Shown here piece by piece: positions 10,025 through 20,555 of a stretch of 64,000 nt of DNA. The notes beneath the pieces were generated by a model. That model saw nothing but the letters and a program-made list of their open reading frames with translations. It did no database searches and was not told the DNA's origin. How positions within the stretch are numbered: position 1 is the stretch's first letter; each line of letters begins with the position of its first letter. Source of the DNA: Conexibacter woesei Iso977N (GTDB taxonomy: Bacteria; Actinomycetota; Thermoleophilia; Solirubrobacterales; Solirubrobacteraceae). The stretch lies in NCBI RefSeq assembly GCF_000424625.1, contig NZ_AUKG01000002.1, positions 310,001 to 374,000 of the forward strand, written 5' to 3'. The position numbers were made by a program, and so were the translations under genes.

Positions 10025-10750
10025 TTGTCCCGTAGCTTCGCTCGCGCCGTCCTGTTGGCGGCGCTCATCGCCATCGTCCCGACGTCCGTCGCCCGCGCTG
10101 CCGCGCCGGTCGTGTCGGTGCTCGCCCCGGCGACGGCGCAGACGGGCGACCCGGTGGACTTCGACGGCGACGCGACGACCGACCCGGACGGCGACCCGCT
10201 GACCTACGCGTGGTCGATCGACGGCCAGCAGCTCGACGTGGAGAACTCGTGGCTGTCGGTGTCGTTCGCGCACCCGGGCCCGCACGTCGTGACGCTGACC
10301 GCGACCGACTCGACGGGGCTGTCGGCGTCGGCGAGCGCGACGATCGTCCTGACCGGCGACGACAAGCTGCCCTCGACGCTGAGGCCGATCGGCCAGACGG
10401 TGCTGCCGGGCATCGCCGCCGTGCCCGAGGTCGTCCTGCAGGCGCCGAGGCAGCGGCTCCAGAAGCACCGGCTGCGCGTCGTCGTGCGCTGCCGCGGGAC
10501 CGCGCGCTGCCAGGGGATCCTGCGGATCGTGGCGCTCAAGGGCGCCAGGAAGACGCCGTTCCTGCTCGTCCAGCGGCGCTTCGACGTCCAGACCGGCGGG
10601 CCGCGCGTGCTGCACGCCAAGCTCGGCCCGCGCGCCCGCAAGCGGCTCGGGCGGTCGACCGTCGTGCGCGCGACGCTGTTCAAGGGCACGAGGGTCCGGG
10701 TCGCGACGACGTGGGCGACCGCGTCGTACTCCGTGGCCGTCGCGCGCTAG
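10025..10750 (+). CDS. Secreted PKD-domain protein
   Basis: This is a predicted extracellular protein of 241 residues. TTG at 10025 is preferred as the start because GGAG (10013-10016) lies 8 nt before it and the protein then opens with a normal signal peptide (SRSFARAVLLAALIAIVP, cleavage after ARA). A TTG 33 nt upstream is also open. Residues 30-110 form a PKD (polycystic kidney disease) beta-sandwich: PVSVLAPATAQTGDPVDFDG, then DPDGDPLTYAWSIDG and HVVTLTATDSTG. The C-terminal half is basic, has a CRGTARCQG cysteine pair, and looks like a second beta-domain. PKD domains mediate protein-protein or carbohydrate contacts. No enzymatic motif is visible. Confidence 0.75.
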   Translation: MSRSFARAVLLAALIAIVPTSVARAAAPVVSVLAPATAQTGDPVDFDGDATTDPDGDPLTYAWSIDGQQLDVENSWLSVSFAHPGPHVVTLTATDSTGLSASASATIVLTGDDKLPSTLRPIGQTVLPGIAAVPEVVLQAPRQRLQKHRLRVVVRCRGTARCQGILRIVALKGARKTPFLLVQRRFDVQTGGPRVLHAKLGPRARKRLGRSTVVRATLFKGTRVRVATTWATASYSVAVAR

Positions 10751-10780
10751 ACCCGCGATCCGTGGGGTAGGTTCCGCGGC

Positions 10781-12139
10781 GTGGACGGGTTGCACGCTGC
10801 CATCGAGAAGATGCGGGCCGAGGGTCTCGGCGACGCCGCGGTCGAGAGCTTCAGGCGCCAGTACGAGCGCTTGGCCGGGGGTGAGAGCGGGACGCTGGCC
10901 GAGGCCGACATCGAGCCGGTCGAGTCGCTGCCGTCGTTCGCCGACCTGAGGAACACGGCGATCGCCGAGGTGACGGACGAGGTGGTGGTCATCAAGCTCA
11001 ACGGCGGGCTGGGCACGTCGATGGGGATGACCAAGGCCAAGTCGCTGCTCGAGGTCAAGGACGGGCTGTCGTTCCTGGACCTCGTCGCCCAGCAGGTGCT
11101 GCACCTGCGCGAGGCCACGGGCTCACCGCTGCCGCTGATCCTGATGAACTCGTTCGCGACGCGCGAGGACTCGCTCGCGGCGCTGGAGCGGTACGACGAC
11201 CTCAGCGCCGGGCTGCCGCGCGACTTCGTGCAGAACAAGGTCCCGAAGCTGCGCGTCGACGACCTGGCGCCGGTGGCGTGGGAGGCCGATCCGGGGCTGG
11301 AGTGGGCGCCGCCCGGCCACGGCGACCTGTACACGGCGCTGGCCGGCTCGGGCATGTTGGAGGCGTTGCTCTCCGGGGGCTACCGCTATGCCTTCGTGTC
11401 CAACAGCGACAACTTGGGCGCCGTGCTCGACGTCGACATCCTGGGGTGGTTCGCCGAGAGCGGCGCGCCGTTCCTGATGGAAGTCGCCGATCGCACGTCC
11501 TCGGACCGCAAGGGCGGGCACCTCGCGCGGCGCAGGAGCGACGGCGGGCTCGTCCTACGCGAGATCGCGCAGACGCCCGACGAGGACGTCGATGCCTTCC
11601 AGGACACGAGCAAGCACCGGTTCTTCAACACCAACACCTTGTGGGTCGACCTGAAGGCCTTGGCCGCGGTCATGGACGACGGGGCGATCGACCTGCCGAT
11701 GATCGTCAACAGGAAGACCGTCGATCCGGGCGACAGGTCCTCGACGCCGGTGATCCAGCTGGAGACCGCGATGGGCGCGGCGATCGGCGTCTTCGAGGGC
11801 GCGGCGGCGCTGCGCGTGCCGCGGTCGCGGTTCGTGCCGGTCAAGACGACCAACGACCTGCTGTCGCTGCGCAGCGACGCCTACGTGATCGGCACGGGCC
11901 GCGCGGTGCATCTCGCCGACGAGCGCGACGGCCAGCCGCCGTTCGTCGACCTCGACACCGACCACTACAAGTTGGTTGCCGACTTCGACGCGCGCTTCCC
12001 GCACGCGCCGTCGCTGGTCGCCTGCGACAGGCTCGAGGTTCGCGGCGACGTCACGTTCGGGCGCGACGTCGTGGTCCGGGGCGACGTCGTCGTCGAAGGC
12101 GTCGAGCGGGTCGACGACGGCAGCGTGCTCGAGGGCTGA
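10781..12139 (+). CDS. UTP--glucose-1-phosphate uridylyltransferase, UDPGP (eukaryotic-like) family
   Basis: The enzyme is predicted to make UDP-glucose from UTP and glucose-1-phosphate. The 452-residue sequence has the UDPGP-family signature KLNGGLGTSMGMTKAKSLLE at about residues 72-91 (nucleotide loop), then GHGDLYTAL and a SNSDNLGA motif, and ends in a short beta-helix-like tail (VRGDVTFGRDVVVRGDV). This family is typical of eukaryotes and some bacteria and differs from the GalU enzymes most bacteria use. The GTG start at 10781 follows TAGGTT (10768-10773) by 7 nt and has no Shine-Dalgarno, a leaderless arrangement. It is transcribed away from the PKD gene's stop and converges on the ctaG-like gene. 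Confidence 0.88.
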   Translation: MDGLHAAIEKMRAEGLGDAAVESFRRQYERLAGGESGTLAEADIEPVESLPSFADLRNTAIAEVTDEVVVIKLNGGLGTSMGMTKAKSLLEVKDGLSFLDLVAQQVLHLREATGSPLPLILMNSFATREDSLAALERYDDLSAGLPRDFVQNKVPKLRVDDLAPVAWEADPGLEWAPPGHGDLYTALAGSGMLEALLSGGYRYAFVSNSDNLGAVLDVDILGWFAESGAPFLMEVADRTSSDRKGGHLARRRSDGGLVLREIAQTPDEDVDAFQDTSKHRFFNTNTLWVDLKALAAVMDDGAIDLPMIVNRKTVDPGDRSSTPVIQLETAMGAAIGVFEGAAALRVPRSRFVPVKTTNDLLSLRSDAYVIGTGRAVHLADERDGQPPFVDLDTDHYKLVADFDARFPHAPSLVACDRLEVRGDVTFGRDVVVRGDVVVEGVERVDDGSVLEG

Positions 12140-12140
12140 G

Positions 12141-12989
12141 CTAGCGCGCCGCGTTGGCGGCGGCGGCGTCGGCTTCCTGCTGGTCGAGCAGGCGGTCCTC
12201 GCGCTCCTGCGCGCGCTCGGACTCCGAGAGCGCGCGGACGAACAGGTAGGCGAGCGCGATGCCCATGACGACCGACTGCTCGATCGCCATGATCGCGCCG
12301 GCGAGCGCCTGGTCGTCGGTCGGCTTCAGGCCCCAGACGTGCGGGCCGGTCTTGTAGAAGTCGTAGAGCGCGTTGGGGGCGAAGGTCAGCAGGATCCCGA
12401 GCAGGCCGACGGCGAGCTTGGTCGAGAGCATGTAGCCGACCGGCGCCAGCCCGCCGAAGTGGCGCCCGCGCACGGGGGAGAGCAGGTGCCACCAGTACAG
12501 GAGGCCGGCGCTGAGGAAGAACGTGTGCTCGATGACGTGGATGCCGGAGTGCTTCAGCGCGGCGTCGTACAGCGCCGGGAGGTGCCAGACCCACATCGCG
12601 CCGACGTAGAAGCAGATCGCGAACAGCGGGTGCGCGATCGGGCCCAGCGCGCGCTCGGCGTCCAGGACCGTGCGTGCGATCGGGCGCAGCAGGACCTTGG
12701 AGAGGCCGAGGATCAGGAAGACCGGCACGATGTCCAGCAGCAGCACGTGCTGGACCATGTGCATGGCGAAGACCTGGTCGGCGAGGTTGTCGATCGGCGA
12801 GATCAGCGCGACGAACAGGGCGAAGATGCCCGTCATCCAGCACGCCAGCAGCGTCCACGTCGCCCCGCGCGTGGAGCCCGCCGCCCGCACCTGCCGCCAC
12901 CGGTAGACGTACAACCCGGTCAACAGCGCCACGATGATGATCGGCCCCGGGGCGAGCGAGAAGGACGTGTTGGCCGCAGCGGCAAGCAC
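12141..12989 (-). CDS. Cytochrome c oxidase assembly factor CtaG-like membrane protein
   Basis: This is a multi-pass inner membrane protein of about 282 residues from the caa3-type CtaG family, which helps assemble terminal oxidase, probably by aiding copper insertion. About seven hydrophobic segments are visible, for example IIIVALLTGLYVYRW, LLACWMTGIFALFVALI, LLLDIVPVFLILGL and FAICFYVGAMWVWHLPALY. Conserved histidines occur in the HMVQHVLLL and WHL motifs. Start codons TTG 12995, GTG 12992 and GTG 12989 are all open. The last is 7 nt after a TACTCG box and is chosen as a leaderless start. The frame upstream (QRVRRHHTRSQRLRAGRK) does not look like the family. The C-terminal tail is charged and coiled. 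Its stop lies 2 nt from the stop of the uridylyltransferase gene. Confidence 0.8.
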   Translation of the reverse strand: MLAAAANTSFSLAPGPIIIVALLTGLYVYRWRQVRAAGSTRGATWTLLACWMTGIFALFVALISPIDNLADQVFAMHMVQHVLLLDIVPVFLILGLSKVLLRPIARTVLDAERALGPIAHPLFAICFYVGAMWVWHLPALYDAALKHSGIHVIEHTFFLSAGLLYWWHLLSPVRGRHFGGLAPVGYMLSTKLAVGLLGILLTFAPNALYDFYKTGPHVWGLKPTDDQALAGAIMAIEQSVVMGIALAYLFVRALSESERAQEREDRLLDQQEADAAAANAAR

Positions 12990-13016
12990 CACCAACCGAG
13001 TATGCCGCTTCCGCCC

Positions 13017-13087
13017 TGCACGAAGCCGTTGCGATCGCGTGTGGTGACGCCGCACCCGCTGCACGAAGTCGTCGCGATCGCGCGTGG
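13017..13087. repeat. Pair of 28-nt imperfect direct repeats between ctaG-like gene and comF
   Basis: Two copies, 13017-13044 and 13060-13087, share TGCACGAAG, CGT, GCGATCGCG and GTGG and differ at three positions. They are 43 nt apart start to start and lie in the divergent intergenic region. Each holds the palindromic core GCGATCGC. They may be tandem binding sites or a small duplication. Confidence 0.55.
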
Positions 13088-13119
13088 AGTCGTGGCACGG
13101 CCCGCGGCAGGGTCACGGC

Positions 13120-13792
13120 ATGCCCGCTCTGCTCGATCTCCTGATCCCTCCGCGCTGCGTCGCCTGCCGGTCGGCGACCGGCGTGGCGCGGGGCGATCCG
13201 CTCTGCATCGTCTGCCGCGGCGCGCTGCCGTGGCTGCCGGCGGTGGCGCAGCGGTGCGCGCGCTGCGGGCTGCCCGAGCGACACGGCGCCCGGAGCTGCC
13301 CGGCGCGCAGGCAGGCGTTCGCCGCGGCGTGGTCGGCGGTCGCCTACGCGGGACCGGTCCCGCCGCTCGTCCTCGCGCTGAAGGACCGCGGCGCGCTGCC
13401 GGTCGCCACGCTGATGGCCGCCCAGCTCGCCGCCGCCGCGCCGCCACGGACCTGGGACGCGGCGACGCTCGTCCCGGTCCCTCCGGACCCGTGGCGGCGG
13501 CGACGGCGTGGGGTCGACCACACGGGCGCGATCGCCGGAGCGCTCGGCGCGCGGCTCGGCGTCCCGGTCGCTGCGTCGCGGGCGCGGCTCGGCGCAGGCC
13601 GGGCGCTCGCGGACGGCGCGGCTGCAGGCCGACGTCGGCGCACGGACGCGCGCCGGGCCGGTCCCGCGGGTCGCGGTCCTGGTGGACGACGTGCACACCA
13701 CCGGCGCAACGCTTCACGCCTGCGCGCAGGCGCTCCGGGCCGCCGGGTGCAGCGAGGTCCGGGCGGTCGCCTATGCCCGCGCGCTGACCTGA
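13120..13792 (+). pseudogene. comF: ComF-family phosphoribosyltransferase, interrupted by a frameshift
   Basis: ComF proteins are PRTase-fold proteins linked to competence and DNA uptake. The N-terminal part reads from ATG 13120 (MPALLDLLIPPRCVACRS) and contains the zinc-finger cysteines CVAC, CIVC and CARC. It stays open to about 13575 with the conserved RRRRRGVDHTGAIAGALGAR segment. The C-terminal part, including the PRPP-binding loop VAVLVDDVHTTGATL and the ending VAYARALT, is in the next forward frame (+1) and stops at 13792. The two halves join naturally near 13570-13585, where frame 1 stops resembling ComF and frame 2 continues SLRRGRGSAQAGRSRTARLQ. One inserted base or two lost bases would explain it. 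It is either a recent pseudogene or a sequencing error. Confidence 0.75.
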
Positions 13793-13827
13793 TACCTGGG
13801 CATTTCCACACAATCGGTCCAACCACG

Positions 13828-13856
13828 TTGCCAACTCCATGCCTCGGGGGTACGGT
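13828..13856 (+). promoter_or_regulatory. Promoter of hpf
   Basis: TTGCCA (13828-13833) and TACGGT (13851-13856) are separated by 17 nt, a good match to the housekeeping sigma factor consensus. They would start transcription about 30 nt before the hpf ATG. Confidence 0.5.
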
Positions 13857-13893
13857 GACGAAGACCTAGTGATCCCAGCCCCAGGAGGGCCGT

Positions 13894-14274
13894 ATGCAGA
13901 TCGAGGTCAAGGGCCGTCACATGACCATCTCGGACGAGATCCGGGAGCATGTGGAGAAGCGCTTCGCCAAGGTGGGGAAGCAGGTGTCCGAGCTGGCAAC
14001 GCTCGAGGTCGAGCTCAGCCAGGAGCAGAACCCGTCCAACCCGGACGCGTTCATCGCCGAGGTCACCCTGCGCGTCAAGGGCACCACGCTGCGTGCCTGC
14101 GACAGGTCCCGCGACATGGCCCACTCGATCAACCTCGTGGCCGACGAGCTCGCCGTCCAGGTCAAGCGCCACCGGGACAAGCGCCGAAAGCGCCGGGAGT
14201 CACGCGCGCTGGCGATGGCCCCGCCCGGGATGGAGCAGCCGGACGCCGCCGAGGGCGCCCAGGCCTACATCTGA
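13894..14274 (+). CDS. hpf: Ribosome hibernation-promoting factor, short form
   Basis: This binds the decoding region of idle 30S subunits and stores ribosomes in stationary phase. The 126-residue protein has the complete HPF/YfiA fold: MQIEVKGRHMTISDEIREHV, then EVTLRVKGTTLRA and the basic helix VKRHRDKRRKRRESR. It lacks the C-terminal dimerisation domain that most actinobacterial and Firmicutes HPF proteins carry, so it matches the short HPF/YfiA type. A near-perfect Shine-Dalgarno, AGGAGG (13883-13888), precedes the ATG, unlike many genes here. It has its own promoter and is followed by a terminator-like hairpin before secA. Confidence 0.93.
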   Translation: MQIEVKGRHMTISDEIREHVEKRFAKVGKQVSELATLEVELSQEQNPSNPDAFIAEVTLRVKGTTLRACDRSRDMAHSINLVADELAVQVKRHRDKRRKRRESRALAMAPPGMEQPDAAEGAQAYI

Positions 14275-14304
14275 GCTGCGCGCCCGACCGCGCAGCACGG
14301 CCGA

Positions 14305-14340
14305 TCGCGCCGCCTCGCAAGGGGCGGCGCGACGTCGTTT
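14305..14340 (+). terminator. Terminator hairpin after hpf
   Basis: TCGCGCCGCC (14305-14314) pairs perfectly with GGCGGCGCGA (14323-14332) around an 8-nt loop. GTCGTTT follows. It sits 30 nt after the hpf stop and upstream of the secA start. Confidence 0.6.
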
Positions 14341-14452
14341 CGGGGCCCCTTCCCAGCAGCGGCAAGGCGCCACGCCAACGCCGTCCTGCCAACCGGCCGT
14401 CCGGGCAGCGGTTTGACCGCTCAGCGCGGCCGACGCCGACTACACTGACGGC

Positions 14453-17314
<2,862 letters not shown>

Positions 17315-17321
17315 GTCCGTA

Positions 17322-18428
17322 GTGAGCACACCGAACAACGACACACCCGTCCCGCAGCGCATCGCCGCGATCCAGACGAGCTTCGAGCGCCTGCGCGCGT
17401 CGACCGATCCCGACGCGCTGGCGGCCGACGCCACGCGGCTGGAAGGCGCGATGCAGGTCGACGGCTTCTGGGACGACCCGGCGGCCGCCGCGAGGGTCAA
17501 CACCGAGTACGCGCGCGCCACGCGCAAGCTCAAGACCTACACCGACCTGGCCGGCGACATCGAGGACCTCGACGGGCTCGTCGAGCTGGCCGCCGAGGAC
17601 GACGAGCTGGCCGGCGAGCTGACCGAGCAGCTCGCGTCGGTCGAGTCGCGCTTATCGGAGCTCGAGGAGGAGCGCCTCTTCTCCGGCCCCTACGACGCCG
17701 GCGACGCGCTGGTGACCGTCAACGCGGGCGCCGGTGGCACCGACGCCCAGGACTGGGCCGAGATGGTCCTGCGCATGATGATGCGCTGGGCCGAGTCGCG
17801 GAGGTTCAAGGTCGAGCTGCTGGAGGCCAGCGACGGCGAGGAGGCGGGCATCAAGTCCGCCACGTTCCGCGCCGAGGGCGAGAACGCCTACGGGCTCTTC
17901 AACGCCGAGCAGGGCGTGCATCGCCTGGTCCGGATCTCGCCGTTCGACGCGCAGTCGCGACGGCAGACGGCGTTCGCGGGCGTCGAGGTCGCGCCGGTCA
18001 TCGAGGACACGGGCGACGTCGTCATCGACTCCGACGACCTCCAGATCGACACCTATCGCGCGTCCGGCGCCGGCGGCCAGCACGTCAACAAGACGGACTC
18101 CGCCGTCCGGATCACCCACCGCCCGACGGGCATCGTCGTGCAGTGCCAGAACGAGCGCTCGCAGTCGGCCAACAAGGAGACCGCGATGAAGATGCTCCGG
18201 TCCAAGATCCTGGAGCGCCAGGAGCGCGAGCGCCAGGAGGAGATCGCCAAGGAGAAGGGGGAGACGCTCGACGTCAACTTCGGCTCCCAGATCCGCTCCT
18301 ACGTGCTGCACCCGTACACGATGGTCAAGGACCACCGCACGGACCGCGAGATGGGCGACGCGCAGCGCGTGCTCGACGGCGACCTCGACGGGTTCGTCCG
18401 CGAGTACCTGCTCAAGTCCGCGGGGTAA
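17322..18428 (+). CDS. prfB: Peptide chain release factor 2
   Basis: RF2 recognises UGA and UAA and triggers peptide release. From the GTG at 17322 it is 368 residues, the normal length. The stop-codon recognition tripeptide SPF is present (VRISPFDAQSRR), as is the catalytic loop SGAGGQHVNKTDSAV. The classical programmed +1 frameshift with an in-frame UGA near codon 25 is absent: the N-terminal region reads through without interruption, so this copy cannot autoregulate that way. It starts 7 nt after the secA stop. A secA-prfB pair is common in Firmicutes, whereas many actinobacteria place prfB beside ftsE-ftsX. Here those genes are 27 kb away. Confidence 0.97.
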   Translation: MSTPNNDTPVPQRIAAIQTSFERLRASTDPDALAADATRLEGAMQVDGFWDDPAAAARVNTEYARATRKLKTYTDLAGDIEDLDGLVELAAEDDELAGELTEQLASVESRLSELEEERLFSGPYDAGDALVTVNAGAGGTDAQDWAEMVLRMMMRWAESRRFKVELLEASDGEEAGIKSATFRAEGENAYGLFNAEQGVHRLVRISPFDAQSRRQTAFAGVEVAPVIEDTGDVVIDSDDLQIDTYRASGAGGQHVNKTDSAVRITHRPTGIVVQCQNERSQSANKETAMKMLRSKILERQERERQEEIAKEKGETLDVNFGSQIRSYVLHPYTMVKDHRTDREMGDAQRVLDGDLDGFVREYLLKSAG

Positions 18429-18472
18429 GCCTCGCCTGGCGGCGAAACTCGCGGCCGATAGCCTGGCGGGCG

Positions 18473-19969
18473 ATGAGCGAGGCGAGCACCCCCAAGTCCG
18501 GCCCTTCCGAGCAGCCGACCGCGCCGTACCTGGATGCGGTCGTCGCCTACGGGTTCCGGGGGCCGGGACGGTTCCACGTCCCGGGCCACAAGGGCGGTCC
18601 GGGCGCCGACCCGGGGCTGCGCTACGCGCTCGGCGAGCGCGTCCTCGGGCTCGACATCCCGCAGGACATCCACGGGGTCGACCTCGGCCCGTCGCCGACG
18701 CCCTACGAGCGCGCCGAGGCGCTGGCCGCCGAGGCCCACGGCGCGGCGCGGACGTGGTTCCTGACCAACGGGGCCACGCAGGGCAACCACGCCTTGTGCT
18801 TGGCCTTGGCCCCGCTCGGGACCCATGTTGTCGCACAACGCAACTCGCACGCGTCGATCGTGGACGGGCTCGTCCTGTCCGGCGGCCTGCCGTCGTTCGT
18901 CGCGCCGACCTACGACGACGAGCTGGGCCTCGCGCACGGCGTGACGCCGGAGGACCTGGCCGCGGCGCTCGACGCCGACCCGGACGCGCGGGTGGCGTTC
19001 CTGGTCTCGCCGACCTACTACGGGATGGCGGCGGATGTTGAAGCACTTGCTCGCGTCGCGCACGAGCGCCACGTCGCGCTGGTCGTCGACCAGTCGTGGG
19101 GTCCGCACTTCGGCTTCCACCCGGACCTGCCGGAGTCCGCGTTGCGCCTCGGCGCCGACGCGGTCCTGACGTCCACACACAAGATCGCGGGATCGCTCAC
19201 CCAGTCAGCGATGCTGCACGTCGCCGAGACCGGCCGGATCGACCCCGCCGCGGTCGGCCGCGCGATCCGGCTGGTGCGCTCGACGTCGCCGTCGTCGTTG
19301 TTGATGGCCTCGCTCGACGGCGCGCGCCGCCAGCTCGCCGTGCACGGCGAGGCGCTGCTGCACGAGACGATCGCGGCGGCCAGGGCGACGCGCGAGAAGC
19401 TCGCCGCGACGCCGGGGATCAAGACCATCGACTACAACTTCGTCGGGCGGCCGGGGATCGCGGCCTACGACCCGCTGCGGCTGGTCCTCGACACGCGCGC
19501 GACCGGCTGCACCGGCTACGAGGTGGCCGACGCCCTTCGCAATGCCTATGACGTGCACCCGGAGCTGGCGACGGTCGCGACGATGGTCTGCATCATCGGC
19601 ATCAACCAGCCGGCCGAGGCGCTCGTGCGCTTCGCGGGCGACGTCGACGAGATCGTCAAGCGGATCGCGCGCGACCGCCCGCCGGTCGAGGCGCTGGTCC
19701 GCTCGCCCGCCTCGCTGCACAACGAGATGGTCGTCGCGCCGCGCGACGCGTTCCTGGGGCAGAGCGCGGTGGTCGCGCTCGACGACGCCATCGGCCGGAT
19801 CTCCTGCGAGTCGATCGCCGGCTACCCGCCGGGCATCCCGGCGCTGCTGCCCGGTGAGCGGATCACCGCCGACACCGCCGCCTACCTGCGCGAGCTGGTC
19901 GACTCCGGCGCGCGCCTGCACGGCGCGGCGGACCCGACGATGCGCACGATCCACGTCCTGGCGACGTAG
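18473..19969 (+). CDS. PLP-dependent Orn/Lys/Arg decarboxylase-family protein
   Basis: This fold-type I decarboxylase is predicted to remove CO2 from a basic amino acid, giving a polyamine precursor. The 498-residue protein has PGRFHVPGHKGG near residue 33, the substrate/PLP region WFLTNGATQGNHA, VDQSWGPHFGFHP (PLP aspartate) and the Schiff-base lysine in STHKIAGSLTQS near residue 236. The C-terminal Orn/Lys/Arg domain (SCESIAGYPPGIPALLPGE) is present. The short form without the N-terminal wing domain resembles SpeA/Cad-type enzymes of Gram-positive bacteria (YaaO-like). The ATG at 18473 is 8 nt after TAGCCT. Which amino acid is used cannot be told from sequence. Confidence 0.87.
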   Translation: MSEASTPKSGPSEQPTAPYLDAVVAYGFRGPGRFHVPGHKGGPGADPGLRYALGERVLGLDIPQDIHGVDLGPSPTPYERAEALAAEAHGAARTWFLTNGATQGNHALCLALAPLGTHVVAQRNSHASIVDGLVLSGGLPSFVAPTYDDELGLAHGVTPEDLAAALDADPDARVAFLVSPTYYGMAADVEALARVAHERHVALVVDQSWGPHFGFHPDLPESALRLGADAVLTSTHKIAGSLTQSAMLHVAETGRIDPAAVGRAIRLVRSTSPSSLLMASLDGARRQLAVHGEALLHETIAAARATREKLAATPGIKTIDYNFVGRPGIAAYDPLRLVLDTRATGCTGYEVADALRNAYDVHPELATVATMVCIIGINQPAEALVRFAGDVDEIVKRIARDRPPVEALVRSPASLHNEMVVAPRDAFLGQSAVVALDDAIGRISCESIAGYPPGIPALLPGERITADTAAYLRELVDSGARLHGAADPTMRTIHVLAT

Positions 19970-20012
19970 CCCGTCGTCACAAAACGGGCCGCGCTTCACC
20001 ACTACAGAGGCG

Positions 20013-20555
20013 ATGGCACCCGAGCCCACCGACGCGGAGCTGCTGGCGCGGTCCGGACAGGACGCGTCGGCGTTCGCCGCGTTCTACCGCCGCCACGAGC
20101 CGTCCGTCGTCGCGTACGCGGGCCGGATGGTCGGCGGCGACGCCGAGCTGACGGTCGACGTCGTCGCCGAGACGTTCGCGCGCGCCTACGAGGCGCGGGC
20201 GCAGCTGCGCGGCGACTCGGCGCGCGCCTGGCTGCTGGGGATCGCGCGGTTCGTCGCGTTCGCCGCGTTCAGGTCCGGGCAGGTCGAGCGCGACGCGCGC
20301 GCCCGGCTCGGGATGGAGCCGGTCGCGCTGAGCGACGCGACGCTCGAGGCCGTCGCCGATGCCGCCGGCGGCGAGGCCTGGCTCGCCGAGCTGCCCGAGG
20401 ACCAGCGCGAGGCGGTCCGCCGCCGCGTCCTCGAGGACCAGCCCTACGAGACCATCGCCCACGACCTCGCGACCTCACCCGCCGTGATCCGCCAACGCGT
20501 CAGCCGCGGCCTCTCGACCCTCCGCCGCCTCGCCTCGTCAGGAGACACGCCATGA
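20013..20555 (+). CDS. RNA polymerase sigma factor, ECF type
   Basis: This is a 180-residue group-4 sigma factor. Region 2 is seen at residues 18-75 (FAAFYRRHEPSVVAYAGRMV, then ETFARAYEARAQL and AWLLGIARF). Region 4 is at about 125-172 (LPEDQREAVRRRVLEDQPYE, then VIRQRVSRGLSTLRRLA). The ATG at 20013 gives a normal ECF length. The frame is open further upstream but that part is only an overlap with the decarboxylase. Its stop overlaps the start of the next gene (ATGA at 20552), which encodes a membrane-anchored protein. Such partners are often anti-sigma factors, but this one lacks a recognisable anti-sigma domain. Confidence 0.87.
   Translation: MAPEPTDAELLARSGQDASAFAAFYRRHEPSVVAYAGRMVGGDAELTVDVVAETFARAYEARAQLRGDSARAWLLGIARFVAFAAFRSGQVERDARARLGMEPVALSDATLEAVADAAGGEAWLAELPEDQREAVRRRVLEDQPYETIAHDLATSPAVIRQRVSRGLSTLRRLASSGDTP

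Noticed and set aside
17322-17420. Programmed frameshift in prfB
   Set aside because: The frame is open from GTG through the whole N-terminal region with no internal TGA and no slippery sequence.
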